A stretch of 64,000 nt of DNA from Cenococcum geophilum 1.58 (GCA_001692895.1 KV748233.1:806001-870000), one strand, 5' to 3'. Counted from the stretch's first letter, positions 37,627 through 50,414 are shown. Numbers and translations are program-made. The notes: generated from the letters alone by a model not told the origin.

Positions 37627-39957
37627 TCTATATATAATTATAAAGTTAAACTATAAAAGGAACTCTGCCTACTAGACTTAGCACTAATTTAGCTACTTAG
37701 TAGTTATAAACGTCTATAGGTTTTTATAGTTAGTGATAATTTTAAACGGCTCCTTAGTCCCTTATAGCTTAGGACGCTATTTTTTTTAAAGCCTTAATAA
37801 TAGCTAAGAGTTCTTTGTTATAAATTTTGTAGTTATACTTTAGCGTAAAGTGCTTTATAGAGAAGAATGTAACCAGTTTTAATTTTCCGTTATTATTATA
37901 CTGGGAAAGGACTCCGCTAAAAGCCTAATTTAATACGTTTATCTCTACCACTATTTTCTTTATATAGTTATAGTATACTAATACTAGTGCTGAAGTAAAG
38001 GCTCCCTTAAAGGCCTTAAATAATTTAGCTTATTTTAGTCTTTATAGCTATCTAATATCCTTCTTTAGGAGTTATGTTATAGGTATAGCAATAGTAAAGT
38101 AGCCTTGGATAAATTGTTAGTAGAAGTTCGCGAAGCTAAGAAATTGTTATAGTTTTTTAATTAATATTAAGTCCTTCTATTTCTATAAGGCCTATACCTT
38201 TTTAGGGTCTATAGTTATGCTATTTATTAAGATAATTAAGCCGAGGTATTTTGTTTTAGTAGAGTAGAACTTAAACTTATTAATATTAATCTAAAGTCCA
38301 GTATTACTAAGTCTTTAGATAACTTTATTTATATACTTAGTATACTTAGCGCGTATTTTAGAAAAGATAAGGACGTTATTAAAGTAGGTAGTGTAGTAGT
38401 TATTAAGGGCGTTATATAGAATATAGTTAATATAGTTTTAGAATATAGCGGGTGCGTTATAAAGGCTAAATAGTATAACTAGTATCTTATAAAGTCTAAA
38501 CTAGGTAATAAATGCTATAAGCTATTTATAGCCCTTTATAATCCAGATCTAGTTAAATATAGTAATTATATTAAGTTTAGTAAAGTACTTAGCACTATAG
38601 AGTGCGTTAAGTGTCTTATAGATTAGTAGCAGTAGGTACCAATTTTTAATAGTAACTATATTTAGGCCTTAGTAGTTATAGTAGATTTATATACCGCCGC
38701 CGAGCTTAGCGGTAAAGAGGAGTAGTATAATAGCTGGTAAGGTTAATTTGTGAATAAAACCCTTATTTAATATCTTATTAATTTACTTCTTTATATACCT
38801 AAGTTTAGTAAGTAAAAATGGTCTATTTTTATAGTACGGGGCCTAGTTTCCGGGGGTAATCTTAATTTTATAGTCCTATAGTTGGTAAGGGGGCAGCTTA
38901 TCTATATTTTTAGGGAAGAAGTGCTTAATATATTTACAAAACTCCTTTAGTAGGCGTTATAGAATGTCTTTATAGGTTAATCCTAGTTTGCCTTTTAGGA
39001 AATTTTTAATATTAGTGTTAACTATCTTCCAATATAAAAGCTCGGGTTTAGTTTTTAAATTTATCTTAAGAAAGTTGTAGAAATAGGGGGGGAGCACTTT
39101 ATAGGCTTCCTTTATTATATAGTCGCCTTTTACTAGCTAGTGGAAAGATCTTTTTAATAGGTTTAGTACTTCTATTAGGCCTATAGGCAGCTCTTTAAGC
39201 AGCTATTAGTATTTATCTTATTTAACTAGTTCTACTAACTCCGCTATATAGATCCTTATTACCTTTACGTCTTTTTATTTACAGAATTGGGTGAAATTAA
39301 TAGTATAAGTATATTTAATATCGTCTAGGTTAGGGCGTATCTAGTTCTCTAGTGCTATAGCTAGGCTAGTATAGCTTAGTTAACCTAAGGGGGCGGAAAC
39401 GAGGCGGCGGCCCTATATGGTACGCGCGGGAGATAGGTATAAGGTTAGGCGTTACGGTGGCGCGGTTTCTATTATTTAGGTCTTAGTAGTTCTATAGCTA
39501 ATTCTTACTATAACGCGAGCTATAGTGTACGTATATAGTATATGGCTTAGTTTTAAGTGTTAGGCTAAGCGGCTAGGGTTTAAATAGTGCCTAGGTTGGG
39601 GTTGGATTCTTAGTAGTAGCGGCGCGAAGCGGACCTTTTTCCTTAGTCTTAGCAGGGCTAGCTAGCCCGTTATTTTAGTTTTAAGTGCTAAAATAGTCCA
39701 GTCTTCTACTATTTTATTTCTTTATAGCTATATAGGCTCCCCTTTATTAGGAACGTCTTCTACTATTAGGGCTTTATTTATAGTCCTAGGTACTAGGCTT
39801 AGTAGTGCTAAGTATTTATATAGGGCGTCCCTATTACCGTCGGTTATCCCCTATAGAAGGTAGTGCCTAGAGTAGTAGTTTAAGTTAAAGCGGATCTTAA
39901 GTTTTCTAAAGCTAGGATAGGGCTTATGCTTCTAAAGCTAAAGTATACCTAGGATAA

Positions 39958-40149
39958 TGTCACGGAACCCCACCGCAGGGGCCTCCATAGGAGAGCCCCG
40001 TGCTTTCGCGTACACCTCGCGTACAGCTTATGTCAGCTACGCGTAGGTATATTACCTCCTTACGCCCTCAACCCTTACGATCGATCGCGTAACGTCTTAT
40101 AGACTCCTCGAATACATACGTCTTATAGCCACTACCCCGTCCCATGACA
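39958..40149 (+). repeat. Gypsy F, 5' LTR
   Basis: A 192-bp repeat, 'tgtcacgg' to 'ccatgaca'. It contains the palindromic words 'cgatcgatcg' and 'ggggcctccataggagagcc'. Confidence 0.93.
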
Positions 40150-43100
40150 TTACGTTGCGCCTTTTTACTACCGACACCTAGCCTACGACCAATTCTACGT
40201 CTCTGTAATACTACAGGCGCTGCTAAAAGCAGCGTGCCTATAAGTTACCTCACTTTATACTTCTAAGGAACCCATAATAGTAAGACAATATTCCTTACTA
40301 GCTACTATATTAAACCCAAAGAATAATCTAATACCTATACTTAACCTATGACGCCAATTAATCCTAGGAGAATTTGATTTATTAGCCCTAGCCTTAACCC
40401 CTAAGGAGATGGACACTAATAATGTCTTATCTTTTATTAATTATATAACTACGGACAAGTAAGCGGAAGGGCTATTACCTATTAAAATCGAAATATAAGA
40501 CGCCGAGACGTTTGTAAAAATGGTAGCATAAGAACCTAATAAATACTACCGCCTTCTATAGAACTACTACCTAAAGCTTATATAAGCCGAGATGCGTACT
40601 GCCTAAAATTGTGATATTATCTAAGACCTATAAGCTCGCGAGGCGCTTGCTAATAACACACGTTAAGAAACTAAAGATGACCTCCACGTGTCTAAACGCG
40701 ACGTCTAATAGTTAAAGAAGGCTGAGATTGCACTTATTGCTACAGTCACTAAAAGAGAAGGCATAATTAAATACCTACAATCTTAGCTTAACGAGCACAT
40801 TTATAATAACGCTAGACACCTCTTTACTGCATATAACGCCACTTAAGTCTCTATACCCTCGGCAACTTTACCTACTTAACGCTTAATAAAGAGTTAGCGC
40901 TAAGCAGCCTTACCTAACAGGAACCCCTACTAAAGCGATAATGAAAGCTATAATAACTAAACCTAAGCTGCTACCGTAGGGTCTAATATACGTTACCCTA
41001 ATCCCCTAGTTTTCTAGGGAGACCGCAAAGAATATAGCTACTGGAAGATGCAAATCCGCGAGAAACTAACTTAGAGCGCCTACCTTTTTCCTACGGAAGA
41101 TACTAAAATTGGCTATATTATTGGGCGAATAAAGGGTACACTATTTAATAGACTCTTCGCCCGATGGGAGACCAATGGCCCCTGGAAGTGGCAGTCCTAC
41201 TAAAAAGTCCTTAACGATCTCGACCTAATATACCGCGACTATAACCTACTGGCCACCAACTAAGCTAAACTACGTGCCTTAAAGATGAGCCCTACTAAAT
41301 TATTTAACGAGTTCTATGTTAAATTCTAGGAATACACTGGAGACCTCGCCTAAGACGATACTAAAGACCAGAAAGATTTCCTTAAAAAAGTCACTTATTA
41401 CCTTAGTTACGCAGCCGCCAGCCATAACTACAATAATGTTTATAATATGGTAGCAGCTATATGGAAGATTGAACGACGACTAAATTAAATCGCTACTGTA
41501 AACCCCTATTTAAAGACCTCCCTATAGAAGCCCTCTAGACCTACTAAACCACCAACGCCTACTACCCTAAGCAACACTACTAGTCCTAATATCAACCTTT
41601 CTATACTAACCTTCCTATAGAAGCTACTAGATAAAGAATATAAGCTACTCCAGAAGCTAAAGCGTTGCTATAGATATTATTAAGAAGGCTATTACAGCTA
41701 TAGCCTAAACTACCTAATGGCTAGGTTTAGTAGCTGCCGCCTAATACTTAACCTAGTACCTCGAACACTAAATACGTCGCTATATACCACTACCGTATAA
41801 GACGAAAACGCAGTAATAGTGGTAGAGTTAGATATGGAAACGGAAAACGCTAAGTCCTAGCCCTAAGTCGCAGGTTAGGACGCCCTAACGATAAGGGGAT
41901 CTATATATTGGCCTGCTTAATAGATAACTTAGTAAAGATAAATAGACGGAAATAGATAGTTTTACCCGTAATAGGAACTACTACCAAAAAACAATATAAA
42001 AGCCGTTCTATAATTAATTGCGAAGCTACTAATAAATTTATAGATACCTAATTTGTGTGTATTTATAACCTACCTACCTTACCCCTTACTAAAGCCCACG
42101 CCCTATAACTCGCCGACGGTAGTTATACCGCATAGAAGATTACCTATATAGCATAACTCTACCTAGATATAAATAGGCACTAGGAAGAACTCTAGGCCTA
42201 TATTACACTACTTACTAACTACCCTATTATCCTTAGAATGAACTGGCTCAAATAATATAACCCCGCTATTAACTGGAAAAAGAGAGAAGCAACCTTTAAC
42301 TCTAAATACTATAGAGAGACCTGCCTAGGATATGGCCTAGCCGCCTCTATTTACTCCCTAGGATACTAACCTAAGGAACCCCTTATTACCCTACCTACGA
42401 CTAACTACTACTACGTAAGTGCCGCGGCCTTCTACCGCATAGCACGTAGGAAAGGCTAGACCGTTACCGCAGCCTTCTAATCACGACTATATAAGCTTAA
42501 TAAAGAATAGGACTACGTCCTCTATAGTAACAGGATAGACATAGTTAACCTTCTAGAAAATAATACCCCCGTAGAACTCTATAGACTTTTACCTTCAGAC
42601 TTTAAGAAGTTTATAAAGCTTAAAAAAGGACTTACTAATAAGGAACTCCGCAAGCTCCTCCCTAAGAGGTACCATAACTTTATTAATATGTGCTTATAAA
42701 AGAGCGTAGATATACTCCCCTTACATCAACCTAATAACTATGCCATTAATATTAAATAAGGAAAAACGCTACCTTATAAGAGACCCTACCTAATATCAAA
42801 AGATAAACTTCTAGTTATTAAAAAGTATATCGACGAACACCTTAATAAAGGGTTTATTCGCCCTAGTATGTCCCTAGTAGCTGCCCCCATCCTCCTTACT
42901 AAGAAGCTAGGAGGAGGTATTTAATTCTATGTTGACTATAGAGGACTTAACGCTATTACAATTAAAAACCGATACCCTATACCACTTATACGTGAGACTC
43001 TTAAGCGGCTTAGCTAAGCTAAAATCTATACTAAGCTTGATATTATCGCCGCCTTTAACCGCCTCTGAATATAAGAAGGTAATAAATGGAAAACCGCATT

Positions 43101-45920
43101 CGTATCGCGCTTTGGCCAATTTAAATATACCATTATGCCCTTTAGCGTATGTAACGGCCCAGGCAGCTTCTAAAGCTATATTAATAACGCCTTACGGGAC
43201 TACCTTAACGACTTCTGCTCTGCGTACCTAGACGATATACTTATTTATAGCGATAACCCTTCTAAGCATACCGAGCACGTTTAAAAGGTCCTACAGCGCC
43301 TTAGGGACGTAGGACTTTATATTAATTTAAAGAAGTGCGAATTCTTAGTTACAGAAGTAAAATACCTTAAACTAATCGTTACTACTAAGGGTGTCCGTAT
43401 AGACCCTAAGAAGGTACGTATAATTACCAAATAGCAAACCCTTAACTGCATTAAAGATGTATAAGCTTTCCTTAGTTTCGCTAACTTCTATTAAAAATTT
43501 ATATACAACTTCTCGGGTATTATAGCACTACTTATAGTAATAATGCGAATAAAGGGCCTTTCCGTAAAAGGAAGAAAAATATATCCACGTTTTATCTAGA
43601 CGCCTAAATATAAGAAGGCGTTCTAAGACCTTAAAGATGCTTTTACTAAAGTACCTATTCTAGCTCACTTTATACCAGGATAATAACTCTATCTTAAGAC
43701 TAACTCCTTAGACTACGTTAACGTAGGCGTCCTCTCCTAAATAGGTAATAATAGTCTTCTCTACCTAGTCACATTCTATTTATCTAAGCTTATACTATAA
43801 GAATATAACTATAAGATCTATAATAAGGAACTTCTTGCGATTATATAAGCGTTTAAGAAATTCCAACCAGAACTTTCCTTAGTAGAACCTAACTAGCTAA
43901 CTAAAGTCCTTACGGATTATCGCAACCTTAAGTACTTTATAACTATAAAATAGCTAAACTAACGCTAAGTACGCTGGAACGAGTTCCTCTCTAGTTTTAA
44001 CTTTAAAATTATATATAGGCTAGGAGTACAAGGTACTAAGCCTAATAGCCTAATACGCCGCTTATAAGACCTTCCTTAGTCTAAAGATAACCCCTATAAC
44101 TAGTTCTAACAACAGACGATCCTAAAAGTACGGAATTTAGCCCTAGGTATGCTACCTACAATAGAGCCAACTATACCTTAGCTCCACACTATAGAACTAA
44201 AATCACCTCCTAAAATTAACGAGCTTATTACTACGGTATATAACACCTCTGTTAACCTATTACTGTATTAACTTATTACTACAAAGACCGCTGGCGCCCA
44301 TATGCTGCCGACTAAACTCTAAAGCTTAGGCTAGATTAATATAGCAGCCTTAGAAGTAAAAGAGAACAGGCTTTATTATAGAGGCCGTCTATTCGTCCCC
44401 AATTTAGAAAATCTACAACGGCAACTAATCTAAATAGCCTACGACCTCTAATTAAGCGGCTACCTAGGTAAAAAAGGAACCTATAAGCTTCTTAGCCGAT
44501 ACTACTTCTGGCCTAAAATAATAGACTTAGTTAAACGCTTTATAGGCGCCTACTATAGTTATAAGCGCGCTAAGGCCTTTAATATAAAGTACTAAGGACT
44601 ACTATACCCTCTACCAGTACCTATATAACGATGGGCAGATATTGCTATAGATTTCGTTGTTAACCTACTACCCTATAAGCGACATGGCCGTACCTACAAG
44701 AACATCCTTATAATAATATGCCGACTTATAAAAGAGCGCCACTACGTCCCAACCGAAGGCGTAGCCGTTAGCGACGTCACTAACGCCTTCCTCCGCGAAA
44801 TTTACCGATTATATGGGTTACCTAACTCGATTACGTCCGACTAAGGCATATAGTTTGGCTCTAATGTATGGAGACGAATCTGCCAACGCCTTGGCATCTC
44901 CGTTAAGATATTTATCCTTTTACTATAAAACTACTAGGTAACCGGAAAACGCTAATGCTAGTATAAAAGCGTACCTACAATAGGTAGTCGCCTATAGTTA
45001 AGATAACTAGGTAGATTACCTCCTACTAGGTAAATTCGCAGTAAATAACTACGTCTTAACTACTATAGGACTTACCCTGTTCTTCGCGAATAAGGAATAT
45101 TACCCCCAATCCGGCATAGAACTACCAGAACCTATTAATAAGAAACTGCTATATAGAAAACGCCTTAAGATGCTACTTGCTAACCAGTATACAGACTATA
45201 TGAAAAATCTACTTAACTACTGCAAGGGAGAAATGGCCTAGGCTTAAGTAAAGCAGGCCTACTTCGCTAACTGTTATAGAACGCCACCACCAGAGATACG
45301 TGTTGGCGACTAGGTATAGCTAGATACACGCAATATCTCTATATAGAGGCCTATAAAGTCACTTAATTATAAGAACCTTAGCCCCTACCTAATTAAACGA
45401 GTTATTAATAGGGGAGCCATATACGAGCTAGAGCTCCTACCTACCCTAGCTACCCGTGGGATATAGCCTATATTTTACCTATAGCTACTATACCTTTACC
45501 AGCCTAACCCCTTACTAGGGTAGACATAGCCTAAACCCCTACCAGTACTAATCTGAGACGAGAACGAAGACGAGAACCACGAGGAGTAGACCGTTAAACA
45601 AATTATTAACTCTAAATACTTTAGCAAAGGTAGAGGACGACGGCTCTACTATAAAGCTATATATATAGGATTTGATATAAACCAGCTAGAATGGCAACTA
45701 TAGGAAGACTTCGAAAATGCAAAGGATCTAATTAGCGACTTTTACTACGCGAACCTATAGAAACCGGGCCTAAGCAGAGATTTTATACCTAATCCTCTAT
45801 AGGAGCCCTTATAGAGTTAAACCGTTATATATTACCACGTAGGGGTAAATTACCGTTAGATTGCCGTTAGATTGCGGTAAAGTGCGATCACGTGACCGGA
45901 ATATCGTTAAGATGTCCAGG

Positions 45921-45943
45921 AACTTTGACCGGCGGTTAAAGTT
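45921..45943. repeat. Shared palindrome module P2, copy 3
   Basis: AACTTTGACC and GGTTAAAGTT arms in the 3' non-coding region of Gypsy F. The flanks 'aagatgtccagg' and 'gtctaattagtcggattctt' match the reverse complement of the other two copies. Confidence 0.65.
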
Positions 45944-46108
45944 GTCTAATTAGTCGGATTCTTAGATGCCAAGCCTTATTACATAACGTTGTTTTAAGCC
46001 TTTAGCGATACCCCCCTTTTCTTCTTTTCTATACCCTAAGTGTCCCTTCTATATATATATAGTAACCACAGCGTCGCCGGAGCTCCGCCTCTATAGGAGG
46101 GGGGGTAG

Positions 46109-46300
46109 TGTTACGGAACCCCACCGCAGGGGCCTCCATAGGAGAGCCCCGTGCTCTCGCGTACACCTTACGTACAGCTTATGTCAGCTACGCGTAGGTA
46201 TATCACCTCCTTACGCCCTCGACCCTTACGATCGATCGCGCAACGTCTTGTAGACTCCTCGAATACATACGTCTTATAGCCACTACCCCGTCCCGTAACA
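46109..46300 (+). repeat. Gypsy F, 3' LTR
   Basis: Partner of 39958-40149, preceded by a G-rich purine tract and followed by the GATAA duplication. Confidence 0.93.
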
Positions 46301-48239
46301 GATAATTAGGGTAGCGGGCGAGAATTTGGTAATAAAAAAGAGTATAGCTTTAGTATAAAGGCCGATTAATATTTAGGTGGTAAAGTAGTCCGTAATAAGC
46401 GAAGATGGGATACTATCTACGAGGCGTAGTGGCCTAGGTACTAGCAGCTTCTTAGTTATAACGTTATACTTTCTTATAATAGACTCTGCGTTAGTAAATA
46501 CTATTATAGTACTACCGGAGTCTACTAGGCTTACTATATTAATATAAACTTAGGGGTATAGGTTATATAATAAGGATTAATTTCTTATTACTATTTATTA
46601 ATTTAAGATTAAGTAGCAGCTTATTAATAGAAAGGATTAATTAATCTAGTAATAGGGACCTAATCTTCTCATCTTTCTCCTTATATGGTTTAGACCCTTA
46701 GACGCAACTTAGTCTAAGGGTCTACCTTTTAATAACTAGGGTATAAGGCTGTCTTAGTAGGGCGGTCTAGTGTCTATCTAGCTAGCGGTATTAGTTTTAG
46801 TCTTAGTTAAAGTATAAGAAGACAATACCTTATTAATAACGTAGCCGTATTTATATTCGCTAGCGCGGAGTCACTAATACTAGGCGTTATTAATGGGTTA
46901 GGCTTCTATATAGGGTATAGTTTAGAGTAACTAAGCTATAGGGTTAAAGGGGGGGGTTATCCGCCGCGGCTATAATAGGCTCCGCGGTTGCTATATCTAT
47001 AATAGACTTTATAGTTACCGCGTCCGCGGTTATTAGTTCGCGTTATTTAACGAGGTAGTATTAGGACTAGGTTTACTATCTTAATAGGGTTATAGGCGTT
47101 TTTTTAGTGGCCGGGTAGGCCACAGGTAAGGTATAATCTATTATTAACGTGGCGCTTACGCTCCGTATTTAAGATTTTATTAAGGTTTATAGGTTTTCTA
47201 GTTGCTACTAGGGTTAGGGTTAATATAGGGGTAGGGGCTTAGGTAAGTAGGCAGTGGTTAGCGTTCTTCTTAAGGTTAGCTTAGTGTGTATAGTTTACGA
47301 GGTTTTTAGCAAATATATCTATCTGCTTACTTTAACCTATATAATTACTATTATTAATTTTATAGGCAAGTCTAAGTACCAGCTCTTCTATCTTTAGAGA
47401 GATAAACTTTTAGAGTAGGTCTACCTTCTATTTATCTATCTTCTTGGCGCAGACTATTAGCTTATTAAGCTCTCCCTTATAGGACTAGTAATTACACTCG
47501 CCCTAGGGGAAATAGTTAAGCTTATTCTTTGCGACCTAGGTTATATTAAGGACCTTATAGTAGGTAGTCAGGTCTTTAAGTATATCTTCCTTAGTAGGCC
47601 ATTTTCACGTAGATGTATTGTTTAGGTTCTTATGCATAAGCTCTAGGCCCTACTTAATAAACTTATAGGCCTTATTCTCTAGTATATCTAAGATATAAAG
47701 GATTTAGGACTAAACTGTATTAAAGTAGTCCTAGTCCTAGTTAAAGACTCCCTTAATCTTAATGTGCTAGGTCTTAAAATTAGCTTATTATTTTAGTAGG
47801 GTGCCTTTTCCGCTAAATATTAGCGGGTCTTTAGATCTCTATTTTTTCTGCTAGGTTACTACCGTTATTATAGGGGTTAATTGTTTTAGAACGGTAATAG
47901 TCTCTGCCTAGGAGTTAATAGTTCCTATCTAAAAAGCGATAAAGGCACTAAGGTTTTTGTTAGCTTTCTTATTGGCGGTGTTTATATTATATATACACTA
48001 TAGTCCTACTTTAATATTATTAAGGAACTTATTAGTATAGTTAATAAGGGTAAGGTAAGCTTTGCTAGGCTTAAAGGTCTTAAGGTATAGTAGGGAGCGG
48101 CGGATTATCTACGTAATATTAGGGTATATCTCTATAAAGAGGTCTATAAAGACGTCACGGGGGTTTTAGGTTTTGGCCATTTTGGTATTATTAGTATCGC
48201 CTATCTAGGCGCTAGGTAAAAACTAAGGATTATTTTAGG

Positions 48240-48540
48240 ACTATGCTGGGGATATATTAGTTTTAGCAGAGGCGCGCGTAGGTCGCGATTTGTAAGGCAG
48301 TATTGCTAGGGTGTACGGTAGGGAGCAGGCAAGCCGAGCATGAGTCACATAGGGAGTCGGTGGAAGAGGACGATATGGTAATGAGGGTAGGCAATAGCCT
48401 CGTACTGAGAGACGAACCGATGGGGGAGGAAGGAGGCTGCAAGCCCAAGGAGCTTATAAGGGGTGGCCAAGGCCTAGCCGAAGGCTAGCCTTGGCAGCCC
48501 CTGAGAGCTCCCGGGATATAGCCGAGTAAGGGACCAAAAG
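48240..48540. other. GC-rich, RIP-spared segment in the Gypsy E leader
   Basis: About 300 bp between the Gypsy E 5' LTR and gag are much richer in G and C than anything nearby. They keep CpA and TpG steps and are open over about 60 codons on both strands. Nothing about those frames suggests a protein. A strong stem-loop lies at 48459-48502. The segment may be a structured leader or a small separate insertion; its exact limits are not marked by repeats. Confidence 0.45.
48459..48502. repeat. Strong GC-rich stem-loop
   Basis: The outer arms are AGGGG and CCCCT. The inner arms are GCCAAGGCCTAGCC and GGCTAGCCTTGGC with one bulge and a loop of about 3 bases. This is 44 bp in all and would fold stably as RNA or single-stranded DNA on either strand. 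It lies in the leader of Gypsy E. Confidence 0.6.
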
Positions 48541-48634
48541 TACCCTTATACGATTACTCTAGGGCAGAGGTTAATTAGCTAGGGTATAAGGAATTAGTGA
48601 TTACAATAGGGCGCAAATTAAAGATACTATAAAC

Positions 48635-48821
48635 TGTTATAGTGCTGCAATAAAGTAGATTAAATAACTACGTTGTAGTATAAAGAGGGAAAGAAGGTAG
48701 AAAGGGGGTATTATATATAAATAGTAGGGCCGGCCGCCAAATCACTAGTGGTGGGCCGGCTAATAGTAGGAAATAGTACGAGATAGTATAAAACAGTATG
48801 CGTTAGGTCAGTGCCATGACA
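48635..48821 (-). repeat. Gypsy E, 5' LTR
   Basis: Partner of 34286-34472, followed by the GCTCC duplication, after which Gypsy B RNase H reading resumes. Confidence 0.9.
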
Positions 48822-49567
48822 GCTCCCTTACTCACCTACTTTAACCTAAAATAGCCCTTAACGCTAGAAACTAACGCCTTAAATAGCGTTATAGCTAGCG
48901 TTTATTTCTAGAAGTAGATAGACGGAGAATAGCACCCTATTACTTACTATTTAAAGACTATAGTAGATACTAAGCTAAACTATCTAGTTTATAATAAAGA
49001 AATGCTGGCTATTATCTCTAGCTTTTAGCACTAGCGAGTATAGTTAAAGGGACCCCTAAGCCTATTTAGGTAGTTTCCAATTATAAGGCCTTAGAATATT
49101 TTATAATAATAAAGGCCCTTATAGTATAGTAGGCGCGCTAGGCGGATACCCTATTTTAATTTAACTTTTTAATTATATATAGGCTAGGCGCTACTAACTA
49201 TATAAATATACTTATAAGACGTAAATAGGACCTAGATAAATAGGTAGCTATAAAGACCTTATTATAGAGCTAGACGCTACTATAGCTAAAGTACCTTAAC
49301 CTATAGATATAGGCAGAACTAAGTATAGGATCTTTAAAAGCTAAAATATACCCTATAAACTCTACGGAACTTAACCTTATTAATAAACTACTATAGGTAA
49401 ACTGTACGGCCCCTTCTCTATAGAAGTACCGTAAAAAGGCAAAGGATACTACTAGCCTATAACCCCTTAAAAATAGACTGCTTAAGTATTAGGTATAGCT
49501 AGTAGTAATAAAGGAATATAATTTACGGACTTAACTTATCGCTAAAGCATATAACTAGGTCTCTACG
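48822..49567 (+). mobile_element. Gypsy B piece 4: RNase H and following linker
   Basis: This plus-strand reading shows RNase H features ('LETNALNSVIA' near 48860; the 'YNKEMLAII' region near 48990). It runs through the tether toward the integrase zinc-binding part. It ends at about 49567, where satellite-bearing element B begins. The strand, order and GCTCC duplication tie it to the piece ending at 34285. It is heavily broken. Confidence 0.75.
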
Positions 49568-49670
49568 TTAAGAAAATTTTTACTAGTATTTTTATAGCAT
49601 TTAGTAGCATTTGGCGGCTAAATGCGCATTCCGTGCACTATAACATGTAGCGTATAGTATTAACTAAGGT

Positions 49671-49800
49671 GCGGCATACTGCTGCATTTAATAATACAGT
49701 GCGGTATACTGCTATATACTACTATATTTAACAATATAATACGGCATACTACTATATTTAATAATATAGTATAGTATACTGCTATATTTAATAATGCAGT
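49671..49800. repeat. 30-bp tandem repeat
   Basis: Four units start at 49671, 49701, 49741 and 49771, of the type 'gcggtatactgctatattta' plus 'ataatacagt'. The second unit carries a 10-bp internal extra. This array is not in copies A or C. Confidence 0.8.
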
Positions 49801-50003
49801 GCAGCTAATTACGCATTTTATACTTAATGCGTAATTAATATATAATGCCCTCCTTGCGCATTTTATATATAATACCCTTCTTATACATTCTATATATTTT
49901 ACTTACTTTAAGTAATAAATAAGTATTACTCTTTCTACGCAGTTAGTGTAAAATAAATTATATTATTTTAGATAATTTAATATAATATAGCGATGGTTTT
50001 CTT

Positions 50004-50414
50004 CTACCTACTTACCTATTAACCTACCTACCTACTTACCTACTAACCTACCTACCTACCTACATATTTACCTACTTACTTATCTACCTACTTACCTACC
50101 TACCTATCTACCTATCTACCTACCTACCTACCTATCTATCTATCTACCTATCTACCTACCTATCTACCTACCTACTTACCTACTTACCTACTTACCTACT
50201 TACCTACTTACCTATCTACCTGCCTACCTACCTATCTACCTATCTATCTATTTATCTATCTATCTATTTATCTATCTATTTATCTATTTATCTATCTGTC
50301 TATCTATCTATCTATTTATCTATCTGTTTATCTATCTATCTATTTATCTATCTGTCTATCTATCTATCTATACCTACCTATTTATACCTACTTACCTATA
50401 CCTACCCATCTATA
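50004..50414. repeat. CCTA microsatellite (TAGG array of copy B, reversed)
   Basis: About 410 bp of CCTA with ATCT variants, the reverse complement of the arrays in copies A and C. The right part is mainly 'ctatctatttat'. Confidence 0.95.

Larger units (their letters stand above)
39958..46300 (+). mobile_element. Gypsy F: chromovirus-type Ty3/Gypsy fossil, least degraded large element
   Basis: LTRs are 39958-40149 and 46109-46300 (192 bp each; by my count about 95% alike, transitions only), with a perfect target duplication GATAA (39953-39957 and 46301-46305). Order: gag (about 40380-41500), zinc knuckle region (about 41670-41715), protease (about 42000-42290), reverse transcriptase (about 42730-43500, with an intact 'AYLDDILIY' box near 43227), RNase H (about 43660-43960), integrase (about 44330-45000) and a chromodomain (about 45590-45780). 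The polypurine tract is at 46096-46105. Composition is clearly less AT-rich than the other elements, so it is young or has had fewer RIP rounds. It still has many breaks. It is nested in the protease end of Gypsy E. Confidence 0.9.
34286..48821 (-). mobile_element. Gypsy E: Ty3/Gypsy fossil, doubly interrupted
   Basis: LTRs are 34286-34472 and 48635-48821 (187 bp each; by my count about 90% alike, transitions only), with a perfect target duplication GCTCC. Minus-strand order: leader (48634-48182), gag from about 48181, zinc knuckle region (about 47140-47085), an Arg/Gly-rich gag tail (about 47050-46960), protease with a 'VDSGS' motif (about 46530-46310), then Gypsy F (46300-39958), linker and reverse transcriptase (about 39950-38050), RNase H (about 38040-37640), the unrecognised insert (37626-36612), and integrase (about 36600-35000). 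The polypurine tract is on the minus strand of 34473-34487. The element's own DNA is about 7.2 kb. Its ends look whole; the frames are broken many times. It sits in the Gypsy B reverse transcriptase region. Confidence 0.87.

Noticed and set aside
42907-43231. Short open frames on both strands within Gypsy F
   Set aside because: They are out-of-frame shadows of the reverse transcriptase region.
48263-48488. Open frames of about 61 codons on both strands
   Set aside because: They overlap on opposite strands in a GC-rich segment with few stops by chance. They have no domain, no codon evidence and no homologue I recognise.
49671-49800. Possible CRISPR-like array
   Set aside because: Units are directly adjacent with no unique spacers, and the genome is fungal; it is a tandem repeat.
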